This document shows positions 26,557-35,375 of a DNA stretch of 64,000 bases, in pieces. The stretch is from positions 7,580,501 through 7,644,500 of the forward strand of contig NZ_CP012670.1 in the NCBI RefSeq assembly GCF_004135735.1, in the 5' to 3' direction. Position 1 is the stretch's first letter, and the number at the start of each line of letters is the position of its first letter. Under the pieces are notes generated by a model. That model was given only the letters and a program-made list of their open reading frames with translations. It ran no database searches and had not been told where the DNA came from. Both the position numbers and the translations under genes were made by a program. The stretch is from Sorangium cellulosum (GTDB taxonomy: Bacteria > Myxococcota_A > Polyangia > Polyangiales > Polyangiaceae).

Positions 26557-28545
26557 ATGCCCCCTCGCATCGCCCGCCGTGCCGGGCCGGCGCTGCTGCT
26601 CTCGTTGCTCGCGGCGCTCGTGTCGATCGCGCTCGCGCGTCCGGCGCGCGCGTGGGTCGAGGTGCACGTCGCCGGAGACGACGTGCGGCTCTCGCTCGAC
26701 CGGGCCGGCGCCGCCACGGTCGAGCACAAGGTCACGCTGAAGATCTCGGGCGGGCCCCTCCGCGCGCTCGACATCCGGGGCGTCGATCCGGACGCGCAGA
26801 TCGAGCCGGGCAGCTACGTGGTGCCCTCCAAGGCCGCGGCGGCGAGCTCGCTCGCGTCCGCGACGCCGGTCGCGCTCGAGCTCCTGCCGCCCGACACGCG
26901 CCTGCGCGAGGACGGCACGCGCCGCCCGCCGACGCTGCGCGCGCGCTTCGACGGCAGGGGCCTGAGCCGCGGCGTGTTCGTGCTCCTGTTCCGCTACCGC
27001 ACCGACCTCATGCAGCGCGGGCTCATCCAGCGGGACGGCGAGAGCGCGAGCATCTCGTGGACCGGCCCCCTCTGGAACGACGGCTACGACGCGGCCCGCC
27101 TCACCGTCGAGCTCCCGGCGGCGCCCGACGAGCCGCGCCACGACGAGGCGGGCGGCAGCGACGCGGGCGGCGGCGAGGCGGGCGAGGCGCCGGTGACGCT
27201 CTCGACGCTCCGCCGCCTGGCCGACCAGGACGAGCTCGAGCTGCTCCGCCCGTACGCCCCGAAGAGCGAGCCGCTGCGGTGGACGATCCGCGCCGACGCG
27301 CGCGCCTTCCAGCCCGCGACCGCCGCGGCGCCGCCCGGCGCCGATACCCTCGGGCGCCTCGCGGACGCCGCGGCCGCGGGCGCGGATCGCGGCCGCACCC
27401 TCTACCTCGCCGGCGGCCTGGCCCTCTTCGCCTTCTACAGCGCCCTCGTCGCGCTCAAGGCGCGCGAGCACGAGCGCCTCGCGCGCGCCGCGGGCGCCGC
27501 GCCGCGGCCGCTCATCCCGATCCCGCTCGCGCCCCGCGCCGCCCTCGCGGGGCTCGCGCTCGTCGCGGGCGTCGCCCTCGAGCTGCTGCTCAAAGACGGC
27601 ACCGCGGGCGCCGCGCTCGTGGCCGCGGCCACCGCGCTCGCCGCGCACCGCACCCCGCGCCCCGAGCGCGCCGGCGGGGCCCTGCGCGGCCCGGGCAAGT
27701 GGCTCCCCGTCGCGGAGGCCGAGGCGCTCCGCGAGCCGCCGCGGCCGCGCGGCGTCTACCTCGACGTCTCGACGCGCGCCGGCAAGGCGCTGCTCCTCGC
27801 GCTGCTCGCCGCGCTCGGCGCGGGCGTGCACGCCGTGGCCGCCGTCTCGCCGTACCACGCCCACCTCCTCGCGCTCGACGCGACGGCGCTGCTCGCGATC
27901 TTCTGCACCGGCCGCCTCGCCGAGCTCCCCCCCGACCCGGCGGCCCGGCCGGTCGCGTTCCTGCGCGACGTCGCGCGGCGCGTGAAGCGCGCGGTGAAGG
28001 GGCGCGCGGGCGCGGCGCCCCGGGCCGCGGCGAAGGCGGCCGGGCGCGCGGGCTCCCGCGCCGCGAAGGCGCCCGCCGGCGCGGCGGCCAGCGCCGCGAC
28101 GACGACGCCGGAGCTCCGCGTCGTCGGCCGGATCCGCATCCCGGACGGCAGCCCCGACGCCGACGAGCTCCGGCTCGGCCTCGCGCCGCGCGCCGCGCTC
28201 CCCGGCTTCGTGTCGATCGAGGTCGGCGTCGTGTACGCGCCCGGCGCCGGCGGCGCCATCGGGCTGCCCGAGGTCCTCCTGCGCGTCGTGCCCGGCTCGC
28301 CGTGCGAGCGCGCCGTCGAGTCGCTGGCGAAGAGCGGCCGGTCCTCGCGCGGCCGTCGCCCCGGCGAGCGCGTGCTCGCGTTCGCGCCGCGGTTGCCGAC
28401 CGCGCGGATGACGGCCGGCATCGCCGCCGCCCTGGTCCGCGCCGTCTCGACCCCGCCCGCGGACGTCGCGCCGACCCGGCCGCAAGGCGCCGGCGCGCCC
28501 CGGACGCCCCGCCCGCGGAACAAGGCGGTCTCCGCCGCAGCCTAG
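26557..28545 (+). CDS. membrane protein of unknown function with large periplasmic N-terminal part
   Basis: 662 residues, not recognised. A signal peptide (residues 10-29, ending RPARAW) is followed by a beta-rich extracytoplasmic region of about 240 residues (DDVRLSLDRAGAATVEHKVTLK; GVFVLLFRYRTDLMQRG). Several membrane segments follow: around 287-304 (YLAGGLALFAFYSALVAL), 325-350, 408-425 and 430-452. A basic linker (KRAVKGRAGAAPRAAAK) leads to a soluble C-terminal domain with LRVVGRIRIPDGSPDADEL and VEVGVVYAPG-like strands. A cytoplasmic domain fed by a periplasmic sensor is one possible reading, without proof. ATG 26557 starts the signal peptide. Confidence 0.75.
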   Translation: MPPRIARRAGPALLLSLLAALVSIALARPARAWVEVHVAGDDVRLSLDRAGAATVEHKVTLKISGGPLRALDIRGVDPDAQIEPGSYVVPSKAAAASSLASATPVALELLPPDTRLREDGTRRPPTLRARFDGRGLSRGVFVLLFRYRTDLMQRGLIQRDGESASISWTGPLWNDGYDAARLTVELPAAPDEPRHDEAGGSDAGGGEAGEAPVTLSTLRRLADQDELELLRPYAPKSEPLRWTIRADARAFQPATAAAPPGADTLGRLADAAAAGADRGRTLYLAGGLALFAFYSALVALKAREHERLARAAGAAPRPLIPIPLAPRAALAGLALVAGVALELLLKDGTAGAALVAAATALAAHRTPRPERAGGALRGPGKWLPVAEAEALREPPRPRGVYLDVSTRAGKALLLALLAALGAGVHAVAAVSPYHAHLLALDATALLAIFCTGRLAELPPDPAARPVAFLRDVARRVKRAVKGRAGAAPRAAAKAAGRAGSRAAKAPAGAAASAATTTPELRVVGRIRIPDGSPDADELRLGLAPRAALPGFVSIEVGVVYAPGAGGAIGLPEVLLRVVPGSPCERAVESLAKSGRSSRGRRPGERVLAFAPRLPTARMTAGIAAALVRAVSTPPADVAPTRPQGAGAPRTPRPRNKAVSAAA

Positions 28546-28565
28546 TACGCTGTCGCCCAGGACCC

Positions 28566-28607
28566 GGACACGGCCCGTGCCGCGCCCCGCGCGGCGCCCC
28601 CCTCTCC
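28566..28607. repeat. dispersed 42-bp repeat, copy 2
   Basis: Matches 12278-12319 at about 37 of 42 positions by hand count. It begins 20 bp after the preceding stop codon. Confidence 0.55.
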
Positions 28608-28861
28608 ATCGGCCCACGGGGGTGGGCGCCGAACCAGGGACGACCCCGGCGACGCGGACTGGCGACCTCCACGGAAAGAGCGCCAATCGCTTTCAGAGCG
28701 GGCAGCCGCCTGCCCTGGAGCGCCGTGCAGGCCACAATCGTCGCAACCCGCCCGGACGCTTCGAGTCGCCGATTCAAGGACGGATGCTCCCTGAGCCCCG
28801 CAGGATCGCGCGCCGTCGGATCGGCGCCAACCCCCGGAATTCTGACGGTTCTTCGCCTGCT

Positions 28862-28892
28862 GAGGAAGCAGAGGAAGCAGAGGAAGCAGAGG
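28862..28892 (+). repeat. short GAGGAAGCA tandem repeat
   Basis: About three and a half units of GAGGAAGCA, a purine-rich 9-bp microsatellite in non-coding DNA. Confidence 0.7.
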
Positions 28893-29497
28893 AGGCCGAG
28901 GAGGACGACAAGCTGGGACGGCCGGGAGAAAAAGACGACAACCTGCCTGACCTCCCACCCTCCCGCGCGAGCTTTCTGGTCAGATCGGAGTATCCTCAGA
29001 GATCCTGCGACTGACGCGCTTCCAGCGAGCGCGCCAGTCGCCGGCGCACGACCGTACGGCCATGTACGACGCCAGCGCGTATCACCCCAGCGTGACGTGC
29101 CCGGGCACCATGCTGCCGACAGCGACATGGCATGGCGCCCTGACCGATCGCCGTTCGTGCGATGCCAACAAAACAAGAAAAACGCGCGCAGCCCCACCCG
29201 AGCGTATAGCGAGCGTCGACCTCATCATGATAGTCTCGCGCTGATCGTCTCTTCTCGAGCACCTGCGCACGGAGCGGATCGAATCGTGCATGGGCTGGCG
29301 CTCTCGCTGTCTCCTCAGCGAGGGCTGAGCGCCAATCGACGCTCGGGACCCTTATTGGCCCTCGGGCACCTCCGGAGCCCGGTCACACGGCACATTTGCG
29401 CGCGACTGGCTCACTCCGACATGGCCCTGCTCTGGCCTGTTTCCGTCTGTCGATGTCAGCCGTCCTCGGACAGGCCCCCAGCCGATCGGGAGCAATC

Positions 29498-31798
29498 ATG
29501 GCAAGAAGACCCGTCATCCGCAGTTTCACGTCCCCCACCCTGTCCGCGTGCGCTGCGGCCTGCGTGGGGCTCGCGGCGACCGGCGCGCACGCGGCGTACC
29601 GCTTCGACGCGGCCGAGGCGGCGTTCGACGCGACCTACGCGGCCACCCCCATCGACGTCGAGGGCGTGGTCGTCGACGAGGCGGGGGAGCCGATCGCCGG
29701 GGCGGAGGTGACGGCCATCGGCTGGGGGAGCGGCGCGACCAACGACGGCGAGTTCGCCTTCACCAACGCCGCGGGCGCGTTCACGCTATCGGCGCTCGCG
29801 CGGCGCTCGGTCCTCCTGCGCGTCGAGGTCGACGGGTACTACACCGAGATCGTCCCCGCCGATCTGCACCGCCCGCTCGACGAGCCCGCCGCCGGGACAG
29901 GCACGATCGTGCTGACCGAGCAGCGCCCGGGCCGCGCGCGGATCCTCGTGGGCGGTGACACGATGTTCGGGCGGCGCTTCGTCGACGGCGACGGCGACGG
30001 CATCGAGGGCGAGGCCGGCGACCTGATCCGCCCGGCGACGCGGCGCGCGGACGCGAGCGCCGTCCTCGGCTTCCTGCGCGACGTCCTGTCGTCGGCCGAC
30101 TACACCCAGGTCAACCTGGAGTCGCCTGTCACGGCCAACCCCGAGACGCCCCACCCGTACAAGTCCTATACGTTCTTCTCCTACCCCGAGACGGTCAGGG
30201 CGCTCGCGCTCGCCGGCGTGGACGGGGTGAGCCTCGCGAACAATCACATGTACGACTACCTGGACGGCGGCGTCTCCGACACGCTGAGCGCCGTGCCGAA
30301 CGCCGGCCTCGACTGGTTCGGCGCGGGCCCCGACGAGACGACGGCGAAGGGCACCGTGCTCTACAGGACGATCCGCGGCGTCGACGTGGCCTTCCAGGGG
30401 TTCAACCAGCTCGTGAACGACGGGACCACGCTCGCGGCGTACACGCTCACCGCCTCCGACGGGCCGCCGGAGAAGGCCGGCGCGCTCGCGCTCAACAGGG
30501 ACACGATCACCGACTTCATGAGGGAGGACGCGCCCGGGTACTTCGCCATCCCGGTGCTGCACGGGGGCATCGAGTACAGCGACTACCCCTCGTCCGGCAT
30601 GCGGCTGCGGTTCACGCAGCTCGTCCAGATGGGCGCCGGCATGGTGGTCGCGCACCACCCGCACACGATCCAGGGCGTCGGGCTGGTCGACGCCGGCGCC
30701 GGCCCCCGCTTCGTCTTCATGTCGCTCGGCAACATGGTCTTCGACCAGGAGGTCTTCGAGACGTTCCAGTCGTACCTCGCCGCGATCGACATCGACGAGG
30801 CCGCGGACGGCAGCCGCGCGGTGCACCGGGTGCAGCTCATCCCGTTCCAGAATGAGGGCTACGTGCCGAAGCTCGTGAGCGGCGCCTGGCTCGATCGGGC
30901 GATCCGCAACATCGGCCACCTCTCCACGACGCTGCCGCCGTCGGCCACGGCCGGCGGGGCGGCGGACGGCCTCACCGGGGCGGTCGTGTTCCCGAGCGGC
31001 CCCCGGGCCGCGGCGGCGAGCGCCGCCTCGCAGTACACGACCAGCGAGCGCGTCGAGGCGCGGGCCGTGCCGCTCGCGAGCCGGAGCACCGGGCCCGTCG
31101 CGTACCCGCGCTCGAGCGCCGCGGACTCGCTCGCCGGCCTCAGGACGAGCGCCCCCGCGAGCTGCGACTACGGCCGTGAGATCATGCTCTACGGCGACTT
31201 CGAGGACCACGACGTCGACGACGCCTTCCACGAGGGCTCGATGTGGTCGATGAGCGACTACCGCCGCGTCCAGAACAGCGTCGTGCGCAGCGGGACCGGC
31301 GCGATGGTGTTCCTGCGCAAATCGAGCAGCACCACGCAGGTCTCGACGTACATGAAGAACCGCGTCAAGTTCCAGCCCGGCCGCAAGCTGAGCCTGAGCG
31401 GTTACCTCAAGGGGGAGAACGCGGGCCAGTTCCGGGTCCAGGTCTACTGGTACACGAGCGGCGGATCGAGCGTGTCGAACAGCACGATGTTCACGCGCGC
31501 GGCCGGCACCTACGGCTGGGAGCGGTTCAACATCGACCTCACCCCGCCGTCGAACGCCGGCTCCGTGCGCGTCTATTTCAGGGCGACCCCGCCCGCGACC
31601 GGCGAGGCCAACACGTTCCTCGACGACGTGTCGCTGGTCGAGTGGGAGGGCACGATCGCGGACGGCGCGGCCGGGTTCGCGTTCCCGACGCCGAACGACT
31701 GGAGCTTCGTCCGCTGCACGGCCGCGAGCACGGGGCTGACGAGCCTCGGCCTGACCCTGACGCACCGGACCTACGAGCTCGCGCCGGCCGCGCCCTGA
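29498..31798 (+). CDS. CapA family metallophosphatase-like protein with C-terminal carbohydrate-binding-like domain
   Basis: 766 residues, secreted (signal peptide to about residue 33, GAHAAY). Residues 50-140: carboxypeptidase-regulatory-like beta domain (VEGVVVDEAGEPIAGAEVTA). Residues 145-450: CapA/PgsA calcineurin-like domain with VGGDTMFGRRF (148), NLESPV, LANNHMYDY (246), VLHGGIEYS (352) and VAHHPHTIQG (384). The inserted GDGDGIEGE loop (around 165) may bind calcium. Residues 560-740: a beta-sandwich with YGDFEDHD, SGTGAMVFL and a DDVSLVEWE ending, like carbohydrate-binding modules. CapA proteins take part in poly-gamma-glutamate or capsule synthesis; this form may act on a surface polymer (inference). 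GGGAGC precedes ATG 29498. Confidence 0.88.
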   Translation: MARRPVIRSFTSPTLSACAAACVGLAATGAHAAYRFDAAEAAFDATYAATPIDVEGVVVDEAGEPIAGAEVTAIGWGSGATNDGEFAFTNAAGAFTLSALARRSVLLRVEVDGYYTEIVPADLHRPLDEPAAGTGTIVLTEQRPGRARILVGGDTMFGRRFVDGDGDGIEGEAGDLIRPATRRADASAVLGFLRDVLSSADYTQVNLESPVTANPETPHPYKSYTFFSYPETVRALALAGVDGVSLANNHMYDYLDGGVSDTLSAVPNAGLDWFGAGPDETTAKGTVLYRTIRGVDVAFQGFNQLVNDGTTLAAYTLTASDGPPEKAGALALNRDTITDFMREDAPGYFAIPVLHGGIEYSDYPSSGMRLRFTQLVQMGAGMVVAHHPHTIQGVGLVDAGAGPRFVFMSLGNMVFDQEVFETFQSYLAAIDIDEAADGSRAVHRVQLIPFQNEGYVPKLVSGAWLDRAIRNIGHLSTTLPPSATAGGAADGLTGAVVFPSGPRAAAASAASQYTTSERVEARAVPLASRSTGPVAYPRSSAADSLAGLRTSAPASCDYGREIMLYGDFEDHDVDDAFHEGSMWSMSDYRRVQNSVVRSGTGAMVFLRKSSSTTQVSTYMKNRVKFQPGRKLSLSGYLKGENAGQFRVQVYWYTSGGSSVSNSTMFTRAAGTYGWERFNIDLTPPSNAGSVRVYFRATPPATGEANTFLDDVSLVEWEGTIADGAAGFAFPTPNDWSFVRCTAASTGLTSLGLTLTHRTYELAPAAP

Positions 31799-31946
31799 GC
31801 GCGCCGGCGTGGCTTGAGCCGCCGCGGGGCCACGCCGGTTCGCCGCTCCCCCCGCTCGACTTCCCGCGGCGGCTTCGTTAGCCTCACCGCGCGCGCCACG
31901 CCGTGGGCTCCACCCCTGGGCAGCGCCCGCGCGCCACGGGGTCATC

Positions 31947-32867
31947 ATGAGAGAACCGCGCAACCCGTTGCAGCTCGCGCCCGCGCTGGCGCTCTGCGCG
32001 GCCGCCTTAGGCTGCGGCTCGGATCCCGAGGTCGAGGACCTCGTGTGGCCGATCGGGGGGACGCGCGAGGTCCAGCCGATGTCGTCGAGCTTCGGTCCGC
32101 GGCTCCAGACCTCGCGCGACGGCGTGTACGATTTCCACCGGGGCATCGACATCCCCACCGTGATGGGCACCCCGGTGTACGCCGTCGCGGCGGGGACGGT
32201 GACGCGCGCCGGGCGCTACAGCGATTTCGAGGACGTCGCGGTGCAGATCGAGCACTGCGACGAGGAGGATGCGTGCTTCTACAGCACCTACATCCACCTG
32301 GTCATGCCGCTCGTCGAGGAGGGCGAGGAGGTCGGGCGCGGCGCGCACATCGGCTACACCGGCCTCGCCGCCAGCAGCCTGTTCCCTCACCTGCACTTCG
32401 AGATCCGGGAAGGCGGCACCGCGAAGGCGTACAGCGTGCATCCGCTCCGGTTCCTGCCGGCGCCGCCCGGGCTGCCCCCGGCGCTCACCGCGCGCCGCAC
32501 CGACACCGACGGCGCGTCCAGCGTCTCGGTCGAGGTCGAGGTCTCCATGCCCAGCGTCGCCCCGGGCCTCGTCGAGGTCGCGGTCGCGACGTCGAACCGC
32601 TCGACCGGGGAGCTCATCGAGGAGCGGGTGTTCAACTACGAGGAGTGGAACCGCAAGTACACGTCCGACGAGGACCCCGCGACCATCGACAGCCAGAGCC
32701 TCGGGGGCGTGCGGATCGAGCCGGCGAAGTTCAACGCGCAGTCCTCGGCCTACGTCATCGTGCTCCGCTTCAGCAACCTCGACGGGACGGCGTCGGAGGA
32801 CGATCTCCGGATCACCGCGCGGGCGCGCGACGTGAACGGCCACGAGGTCGAGGCGCGCGCCCGCTGA
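31947..32867 (+). CDS. M23 family (LytM-type) metallopeptidase lipoprotein
   Basis: 306 residues. Lipobox AALGC (Cys23). The peptidase M23 domain lies at about 45-170 and shows FHRGIDIPT (first His and Asp ligands), the core VYAVAAGTVTRAGRY and HLHFEI (catalytic and metal His); all metal ligands are present. The C-terminal 130 residues form a beta-rich extension of unknown role. It probably cleaves peptidoglycan cross-links at the envelope. It lies 148 bp downstream of the CapA-like gene on the same strand and could share its transcript. Confidence 0.9.
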   Translation: MREPRNPLQLAPALALCAAALGCGSDPEVEDLVWPIGGTREVQPMSSSFGPRLQTSRDGVYDFHRGIDIPTVMGTPVYAVAAGTVTRAGRYSDFEDVAVQIEHCDEEDACFYSTYIHLVMPLVEEGEEVGRGAHIGYTGLAASSLFPHLHFEIREGGTAKAYSVHPLRFLPAPPGLPPALTARRTDTDGASSVSVEVEVSMPSVAPGLVEVAVATSNRSTGELIEERVFNYEEWNRKYTSDEDPATIDSQSLGGVRIEPAKFNAQSSAYVIVLRFSNLDGTASEDDLRITARARDVNGHEVEARAR

Positions 32868-32885
32868 GCCGCGGCGGGCGGCGGC

Positions 32886-33830
32886 TCAGCCGTCGCCGAC
32901 CAGCGCGGCCATGTCCGCGGGCAGCGGCGACGTCACCACGAACGCGGGCACCACGTCGCTGCCGCCCCAGCCGATGTGGTGCGCGTGCAGCGCGTGGCGG
33001 CTCAACCCCTCCACCGCGGGCCCGCCGTAGAGCACGTCGCCGGCCAGCGGGTGCCCCACCGACGCGAAGTGCGCCCGGATCTGGTGCCGCAGCGCCTTCG
33101 GGGCACGCGCCTCGACGAGCTCCCAGAGCCCCGCCTGCCGCACGCGCTTGTACATCGTCGCGGCCGGCCGCGGCGCGTACCGCGCCACGTCGCGCGGGTG
33201 GATGCACGGGTAGACCCGCTTCTTGTCCTTCGGGTGCGGCGCGAGCGGCACCTCGATCGATCCCATCTCCGGCAGATCGCCGATCTGGCAGATCAGGAGG
33301 TAGCGCTTGTCGAGCCGCCCCTCCTTCAGCCCGGCGCAGAGCGCCGCGAACGCGTCGGCCGTCCGCGCGGCCAGCACGAGGCCGCTGGTGTCCGTGTCGA
33401 GCCGGTGGCACAGCCCGGGCTCCCGCGGGGAGAAGCCGATGCGCGCCATCTCGGGGTAGCGGGCCACGAGCGCGTTCGCGAGCGTGCCGCGCTCCCCCGG
33501 GTCGAGCGGCGCCGTGGGCATCCCGGCGGGCTTGTCCACCACCACGAGGTCGTCGCGCTCGAGCACCACATGGAGCGGCACGTCGGGATCCGGCGTCGCC
33601 GCCCCGGAGGCCTCGACGGGCTCGACGTCGACGACCACCACCTCCCCCGCCTCGGCCACGTCGCCCTTCGACGCGCGCCGGCCGGCGCCGCTCTTGCCGG
33701 CGCCGAGCACCCGCACGCGCCCCTCGGAGAACAACCGCTTCGCGCCCGCCCGCCCCAGCCCGGGCACCCGCTGCACGAGCAGCTTGTCGAGGCGCGTCCC
33801 TGCATCCAGCTCGGTGATCGTGATCTTCAT
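32886..33830 (-). CDS. RluA family pseudouridine synthase
   Basis: 314 residues. An S4-like N-terminal part (residues 1-70: LDKLLVQRVPGLGRAGAKRL, FSEGRVRVLG) is followed by the catalytic domain with VVVDKPAGMPTAP (97-109) and CHRLDTDTSGLVL (catalytic Asp145). DKRYLLICQIG and ALRHQIRAHFASVGHPLAGD complete the domain. It modifies uridine in rRNA or tRNA; the target is not predictable. The start, 5 bp after the stop of the upstream minus-strand gene, indicates an operon with that unknown membrane protein. Confidence 0.92.
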   Translation of the reverse strand: MKITITELDAGTRLDKLLVQRVPGLGRAGAKRLFSEGRVRVLGAGKSGAGRRASKGDVAEAGEVVVVDVEPVEASGAATPDPDVPLHVVLERDDLVVVDKPAGMPTAPLDPGERGTLANALVARYPEMARIGFSPREPGLCHRLDTDTSGLVLAARTADAFAALCAGLKEGRLDKRYLLICQIGDLPEMGSIEVPLAPHPKDKKRVYPCIHPRDVARYAPRPAATMYKRVRQAGLWELVEARAPKALRHQIRAHFASVGHPLAGDVLYGGPAVEGLSRHALHAHHIGWGGSDVVPAFVVTSPLPADMAALVGDG

Positions 33831-33835
33831 GGCTC

Positions 33836-35314
33836 CTACGGAAGCGTGCCCTGCCAGCCGAGGCCGAGCGCGGGAGCCCGGAGGCCCCCGACCACGCTCT
33901 CTCCTATCACTCCGATCATGGGCAGGCCGACGCGGTTCCACGAGGCGCTCGCCGCGCGCCCGCCCGCGGGCGCGGGCCGCGTCATGAACCACGCGACGCC
34001 CGCCCCCAGCAGGAACCCGCCGGCCGACGCGCCCACCCAGGCCCGCTGCTGAGCCGGCGTCGGGGATTCGAACACGAGCGGGCTCGCGAGCGCGGCGGCG
34101 CCCAGGCCGCCGAGCAGCGCGCCCACGTCGATCGACAGGACCTGCGAGGCCGTGACGTCGACCTGCGTCGCCGCCGCCGCCGCCGCGAGCCAGCCGAGCG
34201 CGGCGCCGTAGCCCATCCCCGCGATCGGCGTCTCGTACACGTCGGCCCTGGCCGCCCACTCGACCAGCCCGCCCAGAAGGAGCCCGAGCCCGCCGCCCGA
34301 CTGCGCGAGCAGCGCGCCGCCCTCGGACATGGGGCCGAGCGACAGCCCCAGCGCCGCGAGCGAGATCCCGGCGGTGCCCCCGATGAGCCCGGAGGCCCAG
34401 CGCTCCTGGCCCGGATCGCCCGCGTGCTCCGCGAAGCGGCCCTGGTAGACGAGGTGGCCCGCGATCGTCGGCCACCACGCCGCGGAGCCGAGGAACCACG
34501 CGTCGGCCACGCCGATGTCCCACTCCTCCGCGATGATCATCGCCCCGCCGAGCCCGATGCCGGCCCCGACCGCGAGCAGCGGATAGAGCAGGCGCGGATC
34601 GTCCGAGCCGCTCGATCGCTGGATCGAGAAGCCCACGAGGCCGCCGTAGAGCGTCGCGTTCGCCGCGAGCGTCGCCTTCCCCGCGCTGCGCGCCGGCGTG
34701 GCCAGGCTGCCCCGGCACCGCTCGGAGCACGGCGCCTCCTCGCGAGGGCGAGGCGCGGCGGCGGCGCCGCCGTCGAGCTCCGCGAGCAGATCGCGGAGCA
34801 TCACCGCGGCGCGCACCGCGAGATCGTCGCGCGCGACGCGCTCGACGCGCACCCGCAGCGAACGCGCGCCCGGCGGCGCGAGCGCCATCCTGAGCTCCAC
34901 CAGCTCTCCGCGGAGCGCGAGGCTCGGCGCGATGACGAGCTGCGTGCCCGCGCGCGCTTGCGCCACGAGCTCGGCCTCGTCGAGCGGCGCCCGCGACGCG
35001 ACGCGGCCGGGGAGGTCCAGGGCGAGCCCGAGGTCCTGCGCCGTGTCCGAGAGGAGCGCGTCGAGCGCGCTCGCGAGCTGCGCCACGCGCTCGACGGCCT
35101 CGGGCGCCACCGCGGTCGGGAGCACGACCGCCGGCCGCGCGGGCCGCATGGACAGCGCGGGCGACGCCGCGCGCGCGGGCTCGGCCGGCGCCGCGCGCGC
35201 GGGCTCGGCCGGCGCCGCGCGCGCGGGCTCGGCCGACGCCGGCGGCGCCGCGGCGAGCGCGGCGGCGAGCGCGAGGGCGCCCGCGCGACCGCGGAGGTGC
35301 CAGGGATCGATCAT
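33836..35314 (-). CDS. hypothetical envelope protein with N-terminal EPARAAPA repeats and multiple hydrophobic segments
   Basis: 492 residues, not recognised. Signal peptide (LALAAALAAAPPASAEP), then three 8-residue units PAEPARAA. A soluble domain follows (80-180: VERVAQLASALDALLSDTAQDL, LVIAPSLALRGELVELRMAL). Cys-containing CSERCRG (around 195) precedes six to eight Gly-rich hydrophobic stretches to the end. Gene order (5 bp before rluA-like) suggests co-transcription. The N-terminal domain looks like those that sum or test parameter values in Sorangium lipoproteins, but no assignment is possible. Confidence 0.7.
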   Translation of the reverse strand: MIDPWHLRGRAGALALAAALAAAPPASAEPARAAPAEPARAAPAEPARAASPALSMRPARPAVVLPTAVAPEAVERVAQLASALDALLSDTAQDLGLALDLPGRVASRAPLDEAELVAQARAGTQLVIAPSLALRGELVELRMALAPPGARSLRVRVERVARDDLAVRAAVMLRDLLAELDGGAAAAPRPREEAPCSERCRGSLATPARSAGKATLAANATLYGGLVGFSIQRSSGSDDPRLLYPLLAVGAGIGLGGAMIIAEEWDIGVADAWFLGSAAWWPTIAGHLVYQGRFAEHAGDPGQERWASGLIGGTAGISLAALGLSLGPMSEGGALLAQSGGGLGLLLGGLVEWAARADVYETPIAGMGYGAALGWLAAAAAATQVDVTASQVLSIDVGALLGGLGAAALASPLVFESPTPAQQRAWVGASAGGFLLGAGVAWFMTRPAPAGGRAASASWNRVGLPMIGVIGESVVGGLRAPALGLGWQGTLP

Positions 35315-35375
35315 GGGGTCGCTGCTCGGGCCCCGCGGCGCGCGCCGCGCCGGCCGCCGCCGCGCGGGGCGCCGA

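Larger units (their letters stand above)
28546..29497. other. 952-bp intergenic region, no supported gene
   Basis: Contains the second 42-bp dispersed repeat (28566-28607), a run of GGAAGCAGA units near 28862-28890 and an AT-richer part from 29150 to 29290. Open frames here look like shadows. The end near 29440-29497 should hold the promoter of the CapA-like gene. Confidence 0.5.

Noticed and set aside
28577..29014. 145-codon open frame with an acidic Glu/Ala run
   Set aside because: The run is a GAGGAAGCA microsatellite; the remainder has no coding look and no ribosome site.
34063..34076. GGGATTCGAACAC, which resembles the T-arm of a tRNA on the minus strand
   Set aside because: It lies inside a well-supported coding gene and no acceptor stem or anticodon arm can be built around it.
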